The notes under the pieces were generated by a model. That model was not told where the DNA came from and made no database searches. It saw only the letters and a program-made list of their open reading frames with translations. From assembly GCA_905188085.1 (NCBI GenBank), contig CAJJKN010000006.1, positions 1-64,000 of the forward strand: a stretch of DNA of 64,000 nucleotides, read 5' to 3'. Shown one piece after another: positions 16,621 through 26,178 of the stretch; position 1 is the first letter of the stretch, and the number at the start of each line of letters is the position of its first letter. Source of the stretch: an uncultured Bacillota bacterium (GTDB taxonomy: Bacteria > Bacillota > Clostridia > Christensenellales > QAND01). The translations under genes and the position numbers were made by a program.

Positions 16621-17955
16621 ATGTTGGAAATTTGTAAAAAGCTTGTAGCCCAGGCGCTTTCGGCAGGCGCGGACAGCGCGGATTGCATTGCCACCGCCAC
16701 AGAGGGCATCAGCGCGGATATCTATGAAGGACATGTGGATGAATTCCAAAAGAGCCAAACACAAGGCATCGGCCTGCGCGTTTTGCAAAACGGCCGGGTG
16801 GGCTATGCCTATACCGAACAAATTGAGCAGGCCGGGCAGATTGTAGAAAAAGCGCTGGCCTCCGCTTCTGTTACGGATGTAGACGAATACGCCTGTATCT
16901 TCGAGCAGGCCAAAACCTATGTAAGCGAACAGCCCGGGCAGGTGGCGCTTTCTCCGGAGATTTCCCAAAAGATTGTAGACAAGGCGCTTTCCCTCTACCA
17001 TGCCGTGATGAGCCAAAAGCATATTGAAAACGTGCAGGGCTGTTCGGCGGAGATGGATCGCACCTTTGTATATTTTGCCAACAGCGCCGGCACCGAAGGC
17101 CGGGCCAGCCGGCAAAGCGCCGCGTTGTTTGTGGACGCCGTAGCAAAGATTGAAAGCTGGACGGACAGCGGCTGGGCCTTTGCCGTATCTCAAACACTGG
17201 AGGACCTGGATGAATATGAAGTGGCGCAAAAAGCGCAGCAAAAGGCCGTTCAGTATTATAAGGCGGGCCGGGCGGAAAACGGCCTGATGCCTGTAATTTT
17301 CCATGGCCAGGCCATGGTGGATCTTTTGGGCGCTTTTGCTCCGGTATTTTCCGCAGAGCGCGCCCAGAAAGGGTTGAGCCAGCTGGCCGGAAAGCAGGGA
17401 CAGCGCATTGCGGCAGATTGCGTAAGCCTTGTGGATACGCCGGAACATCCTTTATTGGGCCCCGGGCTTCCGTTTGACGGAGAAGGCGTGCCCACCGCGC
17501 CGCTGACGCTGATAGACCGCGGCGTTTTGAAAACGCTTTTGTATTCCCTTTCCTCCGCCAAGCAGGACGGCGTACAGAGCACGGGGCACGGCAGGCGCGG
17601 CTATAACAGCCAGGTTTCCATTGCGCCGCATGTCTTTACCATACAGCCCGGCGAGCAGGATTTTGCTGCGCTGTGCCAAATGGCCGGCAGCGGCGTTGTG
17701 ATCTATGAGGTATCCGGCCTGCACGCCGGTGTGAATGATGTTTCGGGCGATTTTTCTCTTCTGTGCAAAGGGCGCAAAATCGAAAACGGCGCCGAAGGAG
17801 AGGCCGTGGAGCAAATGGTTGTCTCCGGTAATTTCTTTGCCATGCTGCTTGCCGTACAGGCCGTGGGCAACGATATGCAATACAGCATCCCCGGCGGCAG
17901 CTGCATGGCCAGCCCGTCTTTGTTTGTAGGCTCGCTTTCCATTGCCGGAAACTGA
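16621..17955 (+). CDS. tldE: TldE/PmbA-type protease subunit
   Basis: 444 residues, paralogous to TldD but without the HExxxH motif, as usual for the TldE (PmbA) partner that forms a dimer around the active site. Recognisable parts: SQTQGIGLRVLQNGRVGYAYTE near residues 45-65 and VSGDFSLLCKGRKIENG with GSCMASPSLFVGSLSIAGN at the C-terminus. It starts 3 bases after tldD, so translation is likely coupled. Confidence 0.93.
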   Translation: MLEICKKLVAQALSAGADSADCIATATEGISADIYEGHVDEFQKSQTQGIGLRVLQNGRVGYAYTEQIEQAGQIVEKALASASVTDVDEYACIFEQAKTYVSEQPGQVALSPEISQKIVDKALSLYHAVMSQKHIENVQGCSAEMDRTFVYFANSAGTEGRASRQSAALFVDAVAKIESWTDSGWAFAVSQTLEDLDEYEVAQKAQQKAVQYYKAGRAENGLMPVIFHGQAMVDLLGAFAPVFSAERAQKGLSQLAGKQGQRIAADCVSLVDTPEHPLLGPGLPFDGEGVPTAPLTLIDRGVLKTLLYSLSSAKQDGVQSTGHGRRGYNSQVSIAPHVFTIQPGEQDFAALCQMAGSGVVIYEVSGLHAGVNDVSGDFSLLCKGRKIENGAEGEAVEQMVVSGNFFAMLLAVQAVGNDMQYSIPGGSCMASPSLFVGSLSIAGN

Positions 17956-17964
17956 TTCCCATGC

Positions 17965-17993
17965 TTTACAAACCTGAAAAAATCCCCTATAAT
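17965..17993 (+). promoter_or_regulatory. Promoter of the ileS T-box transcript
   Basis: TTTACA (17965-17970), 17-base spacer, TATAAT (17988-17993), just downstream of tldE and just upstream of the T-box leader. Confidence 0.7.
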
Positions 17994-17999
17994 ATTTAA

Positions 18000-18252
18000 A
18001 ATATAACACCTATGATGGGGACGCATCTACCGCAAAAACACGCCAAAGCGAGGCAGGACGGTGTAAGCTGCCGCATGTTTACGGATAGAACATCACCCCG
18101 GAGGTTTCGGTTCGAACCAAAGGGCCGAACGTGGCCGCGCGTTAAGCGGAAATGAGGGGTCTTTCCCGGCGGGAAAGGCAATTCGGGTGGTACCGCGAAA
18201 AGCAAAGCGCTTTCCGTCCCGTTTGGGGTGGAACAGCGCTTTTTTATTCGTA
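18000..18252 (+). ncRNA. T-box riboswitch of ileS (Ile specifier)
   Basis: The hallmark T-box sequence GGGTGGTACCGCG lies at 18185-18197. It is followed by a terminator made of AGCGCT-TTCC-GTCCC and GGGG-T-GGAA-C-AGCGCT with a T run (about 18206-18246). Upstream stem I elements run from about 18010. In the 3' side of stem I, GATAGAACATCACCCC holds an ATC triplet (18092-18094), which I read as the isoleucine specifier codon. Uncharged tRNA-Ile should pair with it and favour antitermination. This fits the downstream ileS. Confidence 0.93.
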
Positions 18253-18319
18253 AAATTTTCCTAAAACACCACAGGGCAATCTTTTGCCTTTTCAAACACA
18301 GAAAGGGGAACGCCAACCT

Positions 18320-21300
18320 ATGTATCAAAAAGTAGAAACCGGGATGGACTTTTGCGGCCGTGAATTGCAGGTCTTGGATTTTTGGAAGCAAAACGACATC
18401 GTAAAAAAATCCCTCGCCCCGCAGCCGGACAAGCCGCCGTTCAGCTTTTTTGACGGCCCGCCGACGGCCAACGGCATGCCGCACATCGGCCATCTGATTA
18501 CCCGCAGCTTTAAAGACCTTGTGCCGCGCTATAAACGCATGCGCGGATACGACGTGCTTCGCAAAGCCGGCTGGGACACGCACGGCCTGCCGGTGGAGCT
18601 GGAAGTGGAAAAAATGCTGGGGCTGGATGGCAAAGAACAGATTGAAGAATACGGCGTGGAGCCTTTTATCCAGCAGTGCAAAGAAAGCGTCTGGAAATAC
18701 AAAGGCGAATGGGAACAGATGAGCGACCGTATCGCGTTTTGGGCGGATATGGATCATCCGTATGTTACCTATGAAAACGATTATATTGAAAGCGAATGGT
18801 GGAGCCTTAAAAAGATCTACGAAAAAGGTCTTTTGTATAAAGGACATAAAGTGGTTCCCTATTGCCCGCGCTGCGGCACGGCCCTTTCCTCCCACGAGGT
18901 GGCGCAGGGATATAAAGATGTAAAAGAACGTTCCGCCACGGCCAAATTCAAGTGTCTGGATGAAGATGCCTACTATCTGGCCTGGACCACCACGCCCTGG
19001 ACGTTGGCCAGCAACGTATGCCTTTGCGTAAATGCAAACGTGACGTACTGCCGCGCCAAAAAAGACGGCGTGGTATACATTCTCGCCAAAGACCTGGTTC
19101 CTTCCGTGCTTGGCGAAGAAAACGTGGAAATCGTAGATGAGTTCCCCGGCAGCGTGCTGGTGGGCCGCGCGTATGAACCGTTGTTTGAATGCACGGTAAA
19201 AGCCCTGGCCGGGCAAAAAGCGCATATTGTCATTGCCGATGATTATGTTACCACCACAGACGGCACCGGCATTGTACACAACGCGCCGGCCTTTGGTGAA
19301 GACGACGCCCGCGTATGCGCCGCCAACCATCTGCCGTTTATTCAGCTGGTAAATACCAAAGGGGAAATGTGCGGCGGAACGCCGTGGGACGGCTTGTTTG
19401 TAAAAGAAGCTGATCCGAAAATCATTGAAGCGCTGGAAAAAGAAGGTAAGTTGTTTGACGCGCCGGAATTTGAACACAGTTATCCGTTCTGCTGGCGCTG
19501 CGATACCCCGTTGTTATACTATGCGCGCAGCACCTGGTTTATCAAAATGACCGCCGTGCGCGATCATCTGGTGAAAAACACCAAGAGCGTAAACTGGCTG
19601 CCGGAAAACATCCGCGACGGGCGGATGGGCAACTTTGTGGAAAACGTAATCGACTGGGGGCTTTCCCGCGAACGGTATTGGGGCACGCCGCTGCCGATTT
19701 GGACCTGCGAATGCGGCCATATCCATGTGATCGGGTCCCGGCAGGAGCTCCGTGATATGGGCGCGGATGTGCCGGAAGACTTGGAGCTGCATAAGCCGTT
19801 TATCGATAAGATTACCTTCCCCTGCCCGCACTGCGGCAAGCCCATGCATCGTGTGCCGGAAGTGATCGACTGCTGGTACGACAGCGGCAGCATGCCGTTT
19901 GCCCAGTTCCATTATCCGTTTGAAAACAAAGAACTGTTTGAACGGTATTTCCCGGCACAGTTTATCAGCGAGGCCATCGACCAAACCCGCGGCTGGTTCT
20001 ATACGCTGCTGGCCATTGCCACCTGCATTTTCGACAGACCCAGCTTTGAAAACTGCCTGGTTTTGGGGCATGTGCAGGATAAAGACGGCCTGAAGATGAG
20101 CAAACACAAAGGCAACGTTATCAGCCCCTGGGATGCAATGAACAAACAGGGCTCCGACGCTGTTCGTTGGTATTTCTACACCGGCAGCGCGCCGTGGCTG
20201 CCTTCCAGATTTTATGATGAAGCGGTCAGCGAAAGCCAACGCAAATTTATGGGCACGCTGTGGAACACCTATGCGTTCTACATTCTCTATGCGGAAATCG
20301 ATCAGTTTGACCCGCACGATGCCTCCTGGCCGGAACCTGCTTATACCTGCATGGATCGCTGGGTGCAGTCTAAATTGCAATCGCTGGTGCAGTTTGTTAC
20401 CCGCGAGTTGGATGCCTATCATATCACGGAATCCGCCCGCGCCATCAATGCTTTTGTGGACGAGCTTTCCAACTGGTATGTGCGCCGCAGCCGCGACCGT
20501 TTCTGGGGCGGCGAACGCACGGCCGATAAATCCGCCGCGTATCACACGCTGTATCAGGTGTTGGAGACACTGACGCGCATCTGCGCACCGTTTGTGCCGT
20601 TTATGACGGAAAGCATGTATCAAAATCTGGTGCGCAGCGTGGACAAAAACGCGCCGGAAAGCGTGCATTTGACCAGCTGGCCGGAAGTAAAGACCGACGC
20701 CATCGATACTGAATTGGAAGAAGAGATGGAAACCGCTTTGCAGCTTGTGGTGTTGGGTCGTTCGGCAAGAAACGCCGCTAAGGTGAAAAACCGTCAGCCG
20801 CTGGCCCGCATGTTGGTGCAGGGCGCCCATACGTTAAACGAACAGGTACAGGCCATCATTCTGGATGAATTGAATGTAAAAGCGTATGAATCGGCCGATG
20901 ACGCGGCCAGCTATGTCGGCTATTTGGTAAAACCGCAGATGAAAACGCTGGGGCCGAAATACGGCAAGCTGTTGCCGAAAATCGGCAACCACCTGAAAAG
21001 CGGCGACGGCAACGCCATTGTGGAAGCCGTGGCCGACGGCGGGCATTATGAATTTGAAATTGATGGGCAGACCATCTCTCTGGCCGCCGAAGATCTTCTG
21101 ATCGAAGCGACGCAAAAACAGGGCTTTGCCACCGCGCAGGACAACGGCATTACCGTGGCGCTGGATCTGAACATGACGCCGGCACTTTTGGAAGAAGGCT
21201 TGCTGCGCGAGACGGTCAGCAAAATTCAAACCATGCGCAAAGAGCGTTTTGAAGTGACGGATAGAATCCACATCGTATATCAGGCCGAGCCCGAATTGGC

Positions 21301-21442
21301 CGCCGTGCTTGAAAAACACGCAGCGCGCATTATGGACGAAGTGTTGGCTGTTTCCATGGAAGCGGGCGATGCAGCACAGGGCCAGGCTTGGGAAATCAAC
21401 GGCCAAAAAGCGCAAATTCTGTTGACAAAGGCGGACATGTAA
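18320..21442 (+). CDS. ileS: Isoleucyl-tRNA synthetase, IleS2-like
   Basis: 1040 residues; charges tRNA-Ile. Class I motifs HIGH (55-58) and KMSKH (592-596) are clear, with the GWDTHGLPVELEVEK segment and a CP1 editing insert between them. Several CxxC pairs (CPRCGTALS, CWRCD, CECGH, CPHCGKP) could bind zinc. MPHIGHLITRSFKD and KMSKHKGNVISPWD fit the second, eukaryote-like type of IleRS, which in known cases tolerates mupirocin; that is inference here. The ATG at 18320 is preferred over one at 18284 because AAAGGGG precedes it and the family N-terminus starts there. Regulated by the T-box upstream. Confidence 0.97.
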   Translation: MYQKVETGMDFCGRELQVLDFWKQNDIVKKSLAPQPDKPPFSFFDGPPTANGMPHIGHLITRSFKDLVPRYKRMRGYDVLRKAGWDTHGLPVELEVEKMLGLDGKEQIEEYGVEPFIQQCKESVWKYKGEWEQMSDRIAFWADMDHPYVTYENDYIESEWWSLKKIYEKGLLYKGHKVVPYCPRCGTALSSHEVAQGYKDVKERSATAKFKCLDEDAYYLAWTTTPWTLASNVCLCVNANVTYCRAKKDGVVYILAKDLVPSVLGEENVEIVDEFPGSVLVGRAYEPLFECTVKALAGQKAHIVIADDYVTTTDGTGIVHNAPAFGEDDARVCAANHLPFIQLVNTKGEMCGGTPWDGLFVKEADPKIIEALEKEGKLFDAPEFEHSYPFCWRCDTPLLYYARSTWFIKMTAVRDHLVKNTKSVNWLPENIRDGRMGNFVENVIDWGLSRERYWGTPLPIWTCECGHIHVIGSRQELRDMGADVPEDLELHKPFIDKITFPCPHCGKPMHRVPEVIDCWYDSGSMPFAQFHYPFENKELFERYFPAQFISEAIDQTRGWFYTLLAIATCIFDRPSFENCLVLGHVQDKDGLKMSKHKGNVISPWDAMNKQGSDAVRWYFYTGSAPWLPSRFYDEAVSESQRKFMGTLWNTYAFYILYAEIDQFDPHDASWPEPAYTCMDRWVQSKLQSLVQFVTRELDAYHITESARAINAFVDELSNWYVRRSRDRFWGGERTADKSAAYHTLYQVLETLTRICAPFVPFMTESMYQNLVRSVDKNAPESVHLTSWPEVKTDAIDTELEEEMETALQLVVLGRSARNAAKVKNRQPLARMLVQGAHTLNEQVQAIILDELNVKAYESADDAASYVGYLVKPQMKTLGPKYGKLLPKIGNHLKSGDGNAIVEAVADGGHYEFEIDGQTISLAAEDLLIEATQKQGFATAQDNGITVALDLNMTPALLEEGLLRETVSKIQTMRKERFEVTDRIHIVYQAEPELAAVLEKHAARIMDEVLAVSMEAGDAAQGQAWEINGQKAQILLTKADM

Positions 21443-22293
21443 TGTGGTTGGCTGATTCGTGGCGCGAGTTTTCGCTGCTGGATGCCGGCAACGGCATGAA
21501 ATTGGAAAAATGGGGACCGTATCTGCTCTCCCGTCCGGAACCGCAGGCCATGTGGGCGCCGCAAAGCCCCGCGGCCTGGGAAGCGGCGCATGCCGTGTAT
21601 CATCGTTCCGGCTCCGGCGGCGGGCAATGGGAATATAAAGAGCCCCTGCCCGATCAATGGGAAATTACCTACGCGAATAAACTGCGGTTTATCGTGCGCC
21701 CCACCGGCTTTAAGCATACCGGCCTGTTTCCGGAACAGGCGGTAAACTGGGATTATATGGGAGAAAAAATCCGCGCGGCCGGGCGGAAGGTGCGTGTTTT
21801 GAACCTGTTTGCCTACACGGGCGGCGCCACGCTTGCCTGCGCTGTCAACGGCGCCGAGGTGGTGCATGTGGATGCTGCCAAAGGCATGGTGCAGTGGGCC
21901 AAGGACAACGCTGCCAAAAGCGGCTTGAAAGACGCTTTTATCCGCTATATCGTGGATGATTGCATGAAGTTTGTGCTTAGAGAGCAGCGGCGCGGCCGCC
22001 AATATGACGGCATTGTGATGGATCCTCCCTCCTATGGCCGCGGCCCGGATGGACAGATGTTTAAATACGAAAAGGATGTCTATCCGCTGATTTGCGAATG
22101 CGCCAAGCTTTTGAGCGATCGTCCGCTGTTTTTCCTGCTAAACAGCTATACGGCCGGGTTTGCGCCGCAAGTGGCGGCCAATATGCTTAAATGCGCCCTG
22201 CCCCATGGCCATGTGGAAGCGGAAAACATTGGGCTGCCGATGAACCGCGGGCTGGTATTGCCCTGCGGCGCCACGGCCAGATGGACGCCATGA
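21442..22293 (+). CDS. Class I SAM-dependent methyltransferase (RlmI/YccW-like)
   Basis: 283 residues. Contains the SAM-binding segment VLNLFAYTGGATLACAV with acidic HVDAAKGMVQWAKDN, and the catalytic motif DGIVMDPPSYGRGPDGQMF, typical of RNA (cytosine-5) or related rRNA methyltransferases of the RlmI/RlmK group. The N-terminal PUA domain of RlmI is missing, so the exact target is open. The start codon overlaps the ileS stop by one base (TAATG), so it is likely coupled to ileS and under the same T-box control. Confidence 0.85.
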   Translation: MWLADSWREFSLLDAGNGMKLEKWGPYLLSRPEPQAMWAPQSPAAWEAAHAVYHRSGSGGGQWEYKEPLPDQWEITYANKLRFIVRPTGFKHTGLFPEQAVNWDYMGEKIRAAGRKVRVLNLFAYTGGATLACAVNGAEVVHVDAAKGMVQWAKDNAAKSGLKDAFIRYIVDDCMKFVLREQRRGRQYDGIVMDPPSYGRGPDGQMFKYEKDVYPLICECAKLLSDRPLFFLLNSYTAGFAPQVAANMLKCALPHGHVEAENIGLPMNRGLVLPCGATARWTP

Positions 22294-22943
22294 AGCCGCA
22301 GATTCTCTATGAAGACAACCATTTGCTGGTGGTCATAAAGCCCTTCAACGTGCCGGTGCAGGCTGATGCTTCGGGGGATTTAGACCTGTTGACGTTTTAC
22401 AAAGCGTATATCAAGCAAACCTATCACAAGCCCGGCGATGTATATCTCGGGCTTGTTCATCGTTTGGACCGGCCGACCGGCGGCGTGATGGTGTTTGCCA
22501 AAACCAGCAAAGCGGCGGCGCGGCTGTCCAAGCAGTTGCAGCAGCACCGGATGCAAAAGACCTATCTGCTGCGCTGTGTTCGCCCGCCCAAACCTTTGGA
22601 CGGCACCATGGAGGATTTTCTTTTGAAGGGTTCCGATCAGATGGTGCGCGTTGTTCGTAAAACGGAAAAAGGCGCCAAACAGGCGATTTTGCATTATCAG
22701 ACCCTGCGCAGTTTGCCGGACGGCAGCGCGGTATGCAAAGTGCAGCTTGAAACGGGGCGCTCTCATCAAATTCGCGTGCAGTTTGCCAGCCGCGGCTGTG
22801 CCCTGCTGGGCGACGCCCGGTACGGCGCCGGCGGCCGCCAATTGTGCTTATGGGCGTATCAGTTGACCCTGATTCACCCTACCAAGCAGGAGAGCATGGT
22901 ATTTACCGCCCCTGCGCCAAAACAAATAGAGGGAAAACCATGA
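22290..22943 (+). CDS. RluA-family pseudouridine synthase
   Basis: 217 residues. Isomerises uridine in rRNA or tRNA. Catalytic HRLDRPTGG with Asp60, plus ETGRSHQIRVQFASRG and LLGDARYG, all classical RluA-family motifs. No S4 domain is present, so it resembles the short RluA/TruC type. ATG at 22290 overlaps the stop of the methyltransferase gene (ATGA); an ATG at 22281 is possible. Pairing with an RNA methyltransferase suggests a small RNA-modification operon downstream of ileS. Confidence 0.92.
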   Translation: MKPQILYEDNHLLVVIKPFNVPVQADASGDLDLLTFYKAYIKQTYHKPGDVYLGLVHRLDRPTGGVMVFAKTSKAAARLSKQLQQHRMQKTYLLRCVRPPKPLDGTMEDFLLKGSDQMVRVVRKTEKGAKQAILHYQTLRSLPDGSAVCKVQLETGRSHQIRVQFASRGCALLGDARYGAGGRQLCLWAYQLTLIHPTKQESMVFTAPAPKQIEGKP

Positions 22944-23788
22944 AGCGAAACAGATACGGATCCAGAGTATTGATTACCGGCGCAACAGGCGGCATCGGCC
23001 TTTCCATTGCCAAGGCGTTTGCCGAGGCCGGATTTCAGGTGGCGGGCTGTTCCCGCCATGCCAGCCAGGCTCTGCCCTCTTCGGTGCGCTGGTATGCCAT
23101 GGATGTTTCCGATTCCGATTCTGTAAACCATTGCGTGCAGGCCGTTTTGCAAGATTTGGGCAGCATTGATATTCTGGTACACTGCGCCGGCATGGGGCTG
23201 GGCGGCTCCGTGGAGGATATTTCTGCTGAAGAATTGTCCTTTCAGCTGGATATAAACACCCTGGGCTTTGTGCGCACCGTGCAGGCCGTTTTGCCTGCGA
23301 TGCGCGCGCAGGGACGCGGGCTTATCTTGCCGATCAGCTCTGTGGCCGGGTTTATTGCCATTCCTTATCAATCTTCTTACAGCGCCAGCAAGTTTGCTTT
23401 GGAAGCGTTGGTGCAGGCTTTGCGTTTGGAAACACGGCCCTTCGGCATCCGGGCGTGTTTGATCGAACCCGGCGATACGCGGACCAATTTTACCGCGGCG
23501 CGCAGGCTTTGCAAACGCATTACCCCCTGCTACAAACAGCCGATGACCGCAGCCATCTATCATATGGAGCAGGATGAAATGCACGGAAAATCGCCGGACA
23601 GCGTGGCAAAGGCGGCGCTAAAGCTGGTTTATAAGCGCAGGCTGCCCGTTCGCTGCGTTGTCGGCGTCAGCTATCGTTTGATTCGCTTTTTATTCAAGTG
23701 CCTGCCGGATCGGTTGGTGGAGTATTGCCTGCGCAAAATTTACCTCGGCAAACCCGCCGCCGAAGACATTTCCTTGCAGGCCAAATAA
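22940..23788 (+). CDS. Short-chain dehydrogenase/reductase
   Basis: 282 residues. NAD(P)-binding motif TGATGGIG (13-20), HCAGMG, catalytic SSVAG and YSASK (147-151) mark a classical SDR. The C-terminal 60 residues are basic and hydrophobic (SYRLIRFLFKCLPDRLVEY), as in SDRs that act on lipid-like substrates near the membrane; this is inference. ATGA overlap with the preceding pseudouridine synthase gene. Substrate unknown. Confidence 0.9.
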   Translation: MKRNRYGSRVLITGATGGIGLSIAKAFAEAGFQVAGCSRHASQALPSSVRWYAMDVSDSDSVNHCVQAVLQDLGSIDILVHCAGMGLGGSVEDISAEELSFQLDINTLGFVRTVQAVLPAMRAQGRGLILPISSVAGFIAIPYQSSYSASKFALEALVQALRLETRPFGIRACLIEPGDTRTNFTAARRLCKRITPCYKQPMTAAIYHMEQDEMHGKSPDSVAKAALKLVYKRRLPVRCVVGVSYRLIRFLFKCLPDRLVEYCLRKIYLGKPAAEDISLQAK

Positions 23789-23835
23789 TATACATTTCCC
23801 AAAAATAACCAATGCGTTCTTTGCTACACACATAC

Positions 23836-23864
23836 TTGTAACTGATTGGCGATTGTGTTACAAT
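23836..23864 (+). promoter_or_regulatory. Promoter of the flippase-like membrane protein gene
   Basis: TTGTAA, 17-base spacer, TACAAT; 46 bases before the start codon. Confidence 0.65.
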
Positions 23865-23910
23865 GGCAATTACGGGTTGTTGAATTTCGGGTTTAGTTAG
23901 GAGTTGCTAA

Positions 23911-24984
23911 ATGTCTGAGCTGAAAAAGCAAAAAACAGGGAAAAAGATTCTCCTCAACTTGTTGTATATCGGTTTGACCATCGGCGTTATCGTCGTTATC
24001 GGTTTTCTGGATCCCAGCGTGACGGACTTTTTTTCCGCCATCGGATCTCTGCGTATCGGTTGGGTCATTGCCGCTGCGGGCGCATGTCTTATTAACTTTC
24101 TTTTTGAGGGCATTGCCGTACACAATATTATGCGGTTTGTCCACCCCGATTTCAGTTTGGGGAAATCCATTAAAAACGGAATCATCGGCATTTATTACAG
24201 TGCCTTAACGCCGTTTTCCTCCGGCGGGCAGCCTGTTCAGGTTGTTTATATGAAAAAAGACGGCGTTTCCGTCGGCACCAGTACAAGCGTATTTTGCATT
24301 AAGTTTGTGATTTTTGAATGCGTAATCTGCTTGTTCTTTGTGCTTTCGCTTCTTTTCCGCGGGGTTGCCTTTTTCAAAAGCAACGCAGGGGTGCTTCCGC
24401 TGACATGCATCGGCTTTGCGGCCAATGCGTTGATCACGGGCGTTGTTTTACTGGCCATGGTAAAACAGGGGCCGCTGCTCAAGTGTTGCACGCGCATCAT
24501 CTGGTTTTTGAATAAAATCCATTTGGTAAAGCATCCGGAAAAAGCGGTGATTACCCTTTCCAACACGTTGGAAGACTATCACAAGAGCGCTTCCGTGTTT
24601 AAGCACGATATAAAGATGTTTATCAGCACGGCTGTGATTATCTTTATCCAGATGTTTGCCTACTTTGCCGTTACCTTTTTTATCTATAAAGCCTTTGGTC
24701 TAACGGGGTATAATCTTTTTGAGATCATCGCGCTGCAATCGTTTTTATACCTCACGGTGTCGTTTGTGCCGTTGCCCGGCGCTTCCGTTGCCAGCGAAGG
24801 TGGATTTTATCTGTTCTTTGCCAATGTATTCCCGCCGGAACTGAAGTTTGTTACCATGATTCTCTGGCGCTTTTTCACATACTATGCCAACATCATCTTT
24901 GGCGCACTGTTTGTGTTATCGGATTCCATTGTCAATGTTTTCAAGGCAAGCAAAGAGTCTACCGAACAGGCCGTACAAAAATAA
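23911..24984 (+). CDS. Flippase-like membrane protein (lysylphosphatidylglycerol synthase TM region family)
   Basis: 357 residues with about eight hydrophobic segments. It matches the UPF0104/AglD2 family, the membrane half of MprF-type proteins, through LTPFSSGGQPVQVVYMKKDGVS near residues 92-113 and VPLPGASVASEGGFYLFF near 290-307. No aminoacyl-transferase domain is attached. Family members are thought to move or handle lipid-linked molecules; the actual cargo is unknown. It has its own promoter and terminator, so it stands alone. Confidence 0.88.
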   Translation: MSELKKQKTGKKILLNLLYIGLTIGVIVVIGFLDPSVTDFFSAIGSLRIGWVIAAAGACLINFLFEGIAVHNIMRFVHPDFSLGKSIKNGIIGIYYSALTPFSSGGQPVQVVYMKKDGVSVGTSTSVFCIKFVIFECVICLFFVLSLLFRGVAFFKSNAGVLPLTCIGFAANALITGVVLLAMVKQGPLLKCCTRIIWFLNKIHLVKHPEKAVITLSNTLEDYHKSASVFKHDIKMFISTAVIIFIQMFAYFAVTFFIYKAFGLTGYNLFEIIALQSFLYLTVSFVPLPGASVASEGGFYLFFANVFPPELKFVTMILWRFFTYYANIIFGALFVLSDSIVNVFKASKESTEQAVQK

Positions 24985-24996
24985 TCGATACGAATC

Positions 24997-25025
24997 AAAA
25001 GCGAAGCCAATGGCTTCGCTTTTTT
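24997..25025 (+). terminator. Terminator of the flippase-like gene
   Basis: Stem AAAAGCGAAGCCA / TGGCTTCGCTTTT with T run. Confidence 0.85.
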
Positions 25026-25115
25026 GTATCCGTTACATAATTACATAAATCGTTTTCTGTGTTCTCAGCCGGGGATCCATCCTAAACAAAACCGTTTATC
25101 TGAAAACCGCGGCAT

Positions 25116-25146
25116 CAAAAAAGACCGGAATAAACCGGTCTTTTTC
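25116..25146 (-). terminator. Terminator of the GGGtGRT gene
   Basis: Stem AAAAAAGACCGG / CCGGTCTTTTT with loop AATAAA. It ends the leftward NifU-like/GGGtGRT operon. Confidence 0.8.
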
Positions 25147-25165
25147 TTTTTTCTTTAGGCTAAGC

Positions 25166-26164
25166 TTATTTGGAAGCTTCCTGAATGGCCACAGCCACAG
25201 CTACGGTAGCGCCAACCATCGGGTTGTTGCCCATGCCAATCAGGCCCATCATTTCCACGTGCGCCGGCACAGAGGAAGAACCTGCGAACTGCGCATCGGA
25301 ATGCATACGGCCCATGGTATCCGTCATGCCGTAGGAAGCCGGGCCAGCAGCCACGTTGTCCGGATGCAAGGTACGGCCCGTGCCGCCGCCGGAAGCAACG
25401 GAGAAGTATTTTACGCCGTTTTCCACAGCCCATTTTTTGTAGGTGCCTGCCACCGGGTGCTGGAAGCGGGTCGGGTTGGTGGAGTTACCTGTGATGGATA
25501 CATCCACGCCTTCTTTACGCATAACAGCCACGCCTTCGCTTACATCGTCGCAGCCATAGCAGCGGATCTTGCCGCGATCGCCTTCGGAATACGCTTTTTC
25601 CTTTACGATCTTCAATTCGCCGGTTGCATAATCATATACGGTATCCACATAGGTGAAACCGTTGATGCGGCTGATGATGTGCGCAGCGTCTTTGCCCAAG
25701 CCGTTCAAGATAACGCGAAGCGGTTCGGTACGCACTTTGTTGGCGGTTTTGGCAATGCCGATGGCGCCTTCTGCGGCGGCAAAGGATTCATGGCCCGCCA
25801 AGAAGCAGAAACACTTGGTGTTTTCATCCAACAGCATAGCGCCCAGGTTGCCATGGCCCAGACCAACGGCACGCTGATCCGCCACGGAGCCGGGTACGCA
25901 GAAAGCCTGCAAGCCAATGCCCAGCGTTTCCGCCGCTTTGGCAGCTTCGGTTACGCCTTTTTTAATGGCAATTGCCGCGCCCAGGGTATAGGCCCAAACG
26001 GCATTTTCAAAGCAGATGGGCTGTACGCCTCTTACGATCGCATCCACATCTACGCCTTTATCGGTACAGATTTGTTTTGCCTGTTCCAAGCTTTCGATGC
26101 CATACTCTTTCATGCAGGCTTCGATCTTGTCAATACGGCGTTCATATCCTTCAAAACGAATCAT
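25166..26164 (-). CDS. GGGtGRT protein (conserved, function unknown)
   Basis: 332 residues. Carries the signature SVASGGGTGRTLHPDN near residue 261 that gives the family its name. Other conserved-looking parts are GLGHGNLGAMLLDENTKCFCFLAGHESFAAAEGAIGIA, RCYGCDDVSEGVAVMRKEGVDVSITGNSTNPTRF and a Gly/Met-rich C-terminus. Several cysteines could bind metal. The family is known to sit next to a NifU-like scaffold gene in anaerobes, as it does here with a 14-base gap. The role is not established; a link to Fe-S or metal handling is inference. Confidence 0.9.
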   Translation of the reverse strand: MIRFEGYERRIDKIEACMKEYGIESLEQAKQICTDKGVDVDAIVRGVQPICFENAVWAYTLGAAIAIKKGVTEAAKAAETLGIGLQAFCVPGSVADQRAVGLGHGNLGAMLLDENTKCFCFLAGHESFAAAEGAIGIAKTANKVRTEPLRVILNGLGKDAAHIISRINGFTYVDTVYDYATGELKIVKEKAYSEGDRGKIRCYGCDDVSEGVAVMRKEGVDVSITGNSTNPTRFQHPVAGTYKKWAVENGVKYFSVASGGGTGRTLHPDNVAAGPASYGMTDTMGRMHSDAQFAGSSSVPAHVEMMGLIGMGNNPMVGATVAVAVAIQEASK

Positions 26165-26178
26165 GCTATTCCCCTCCC

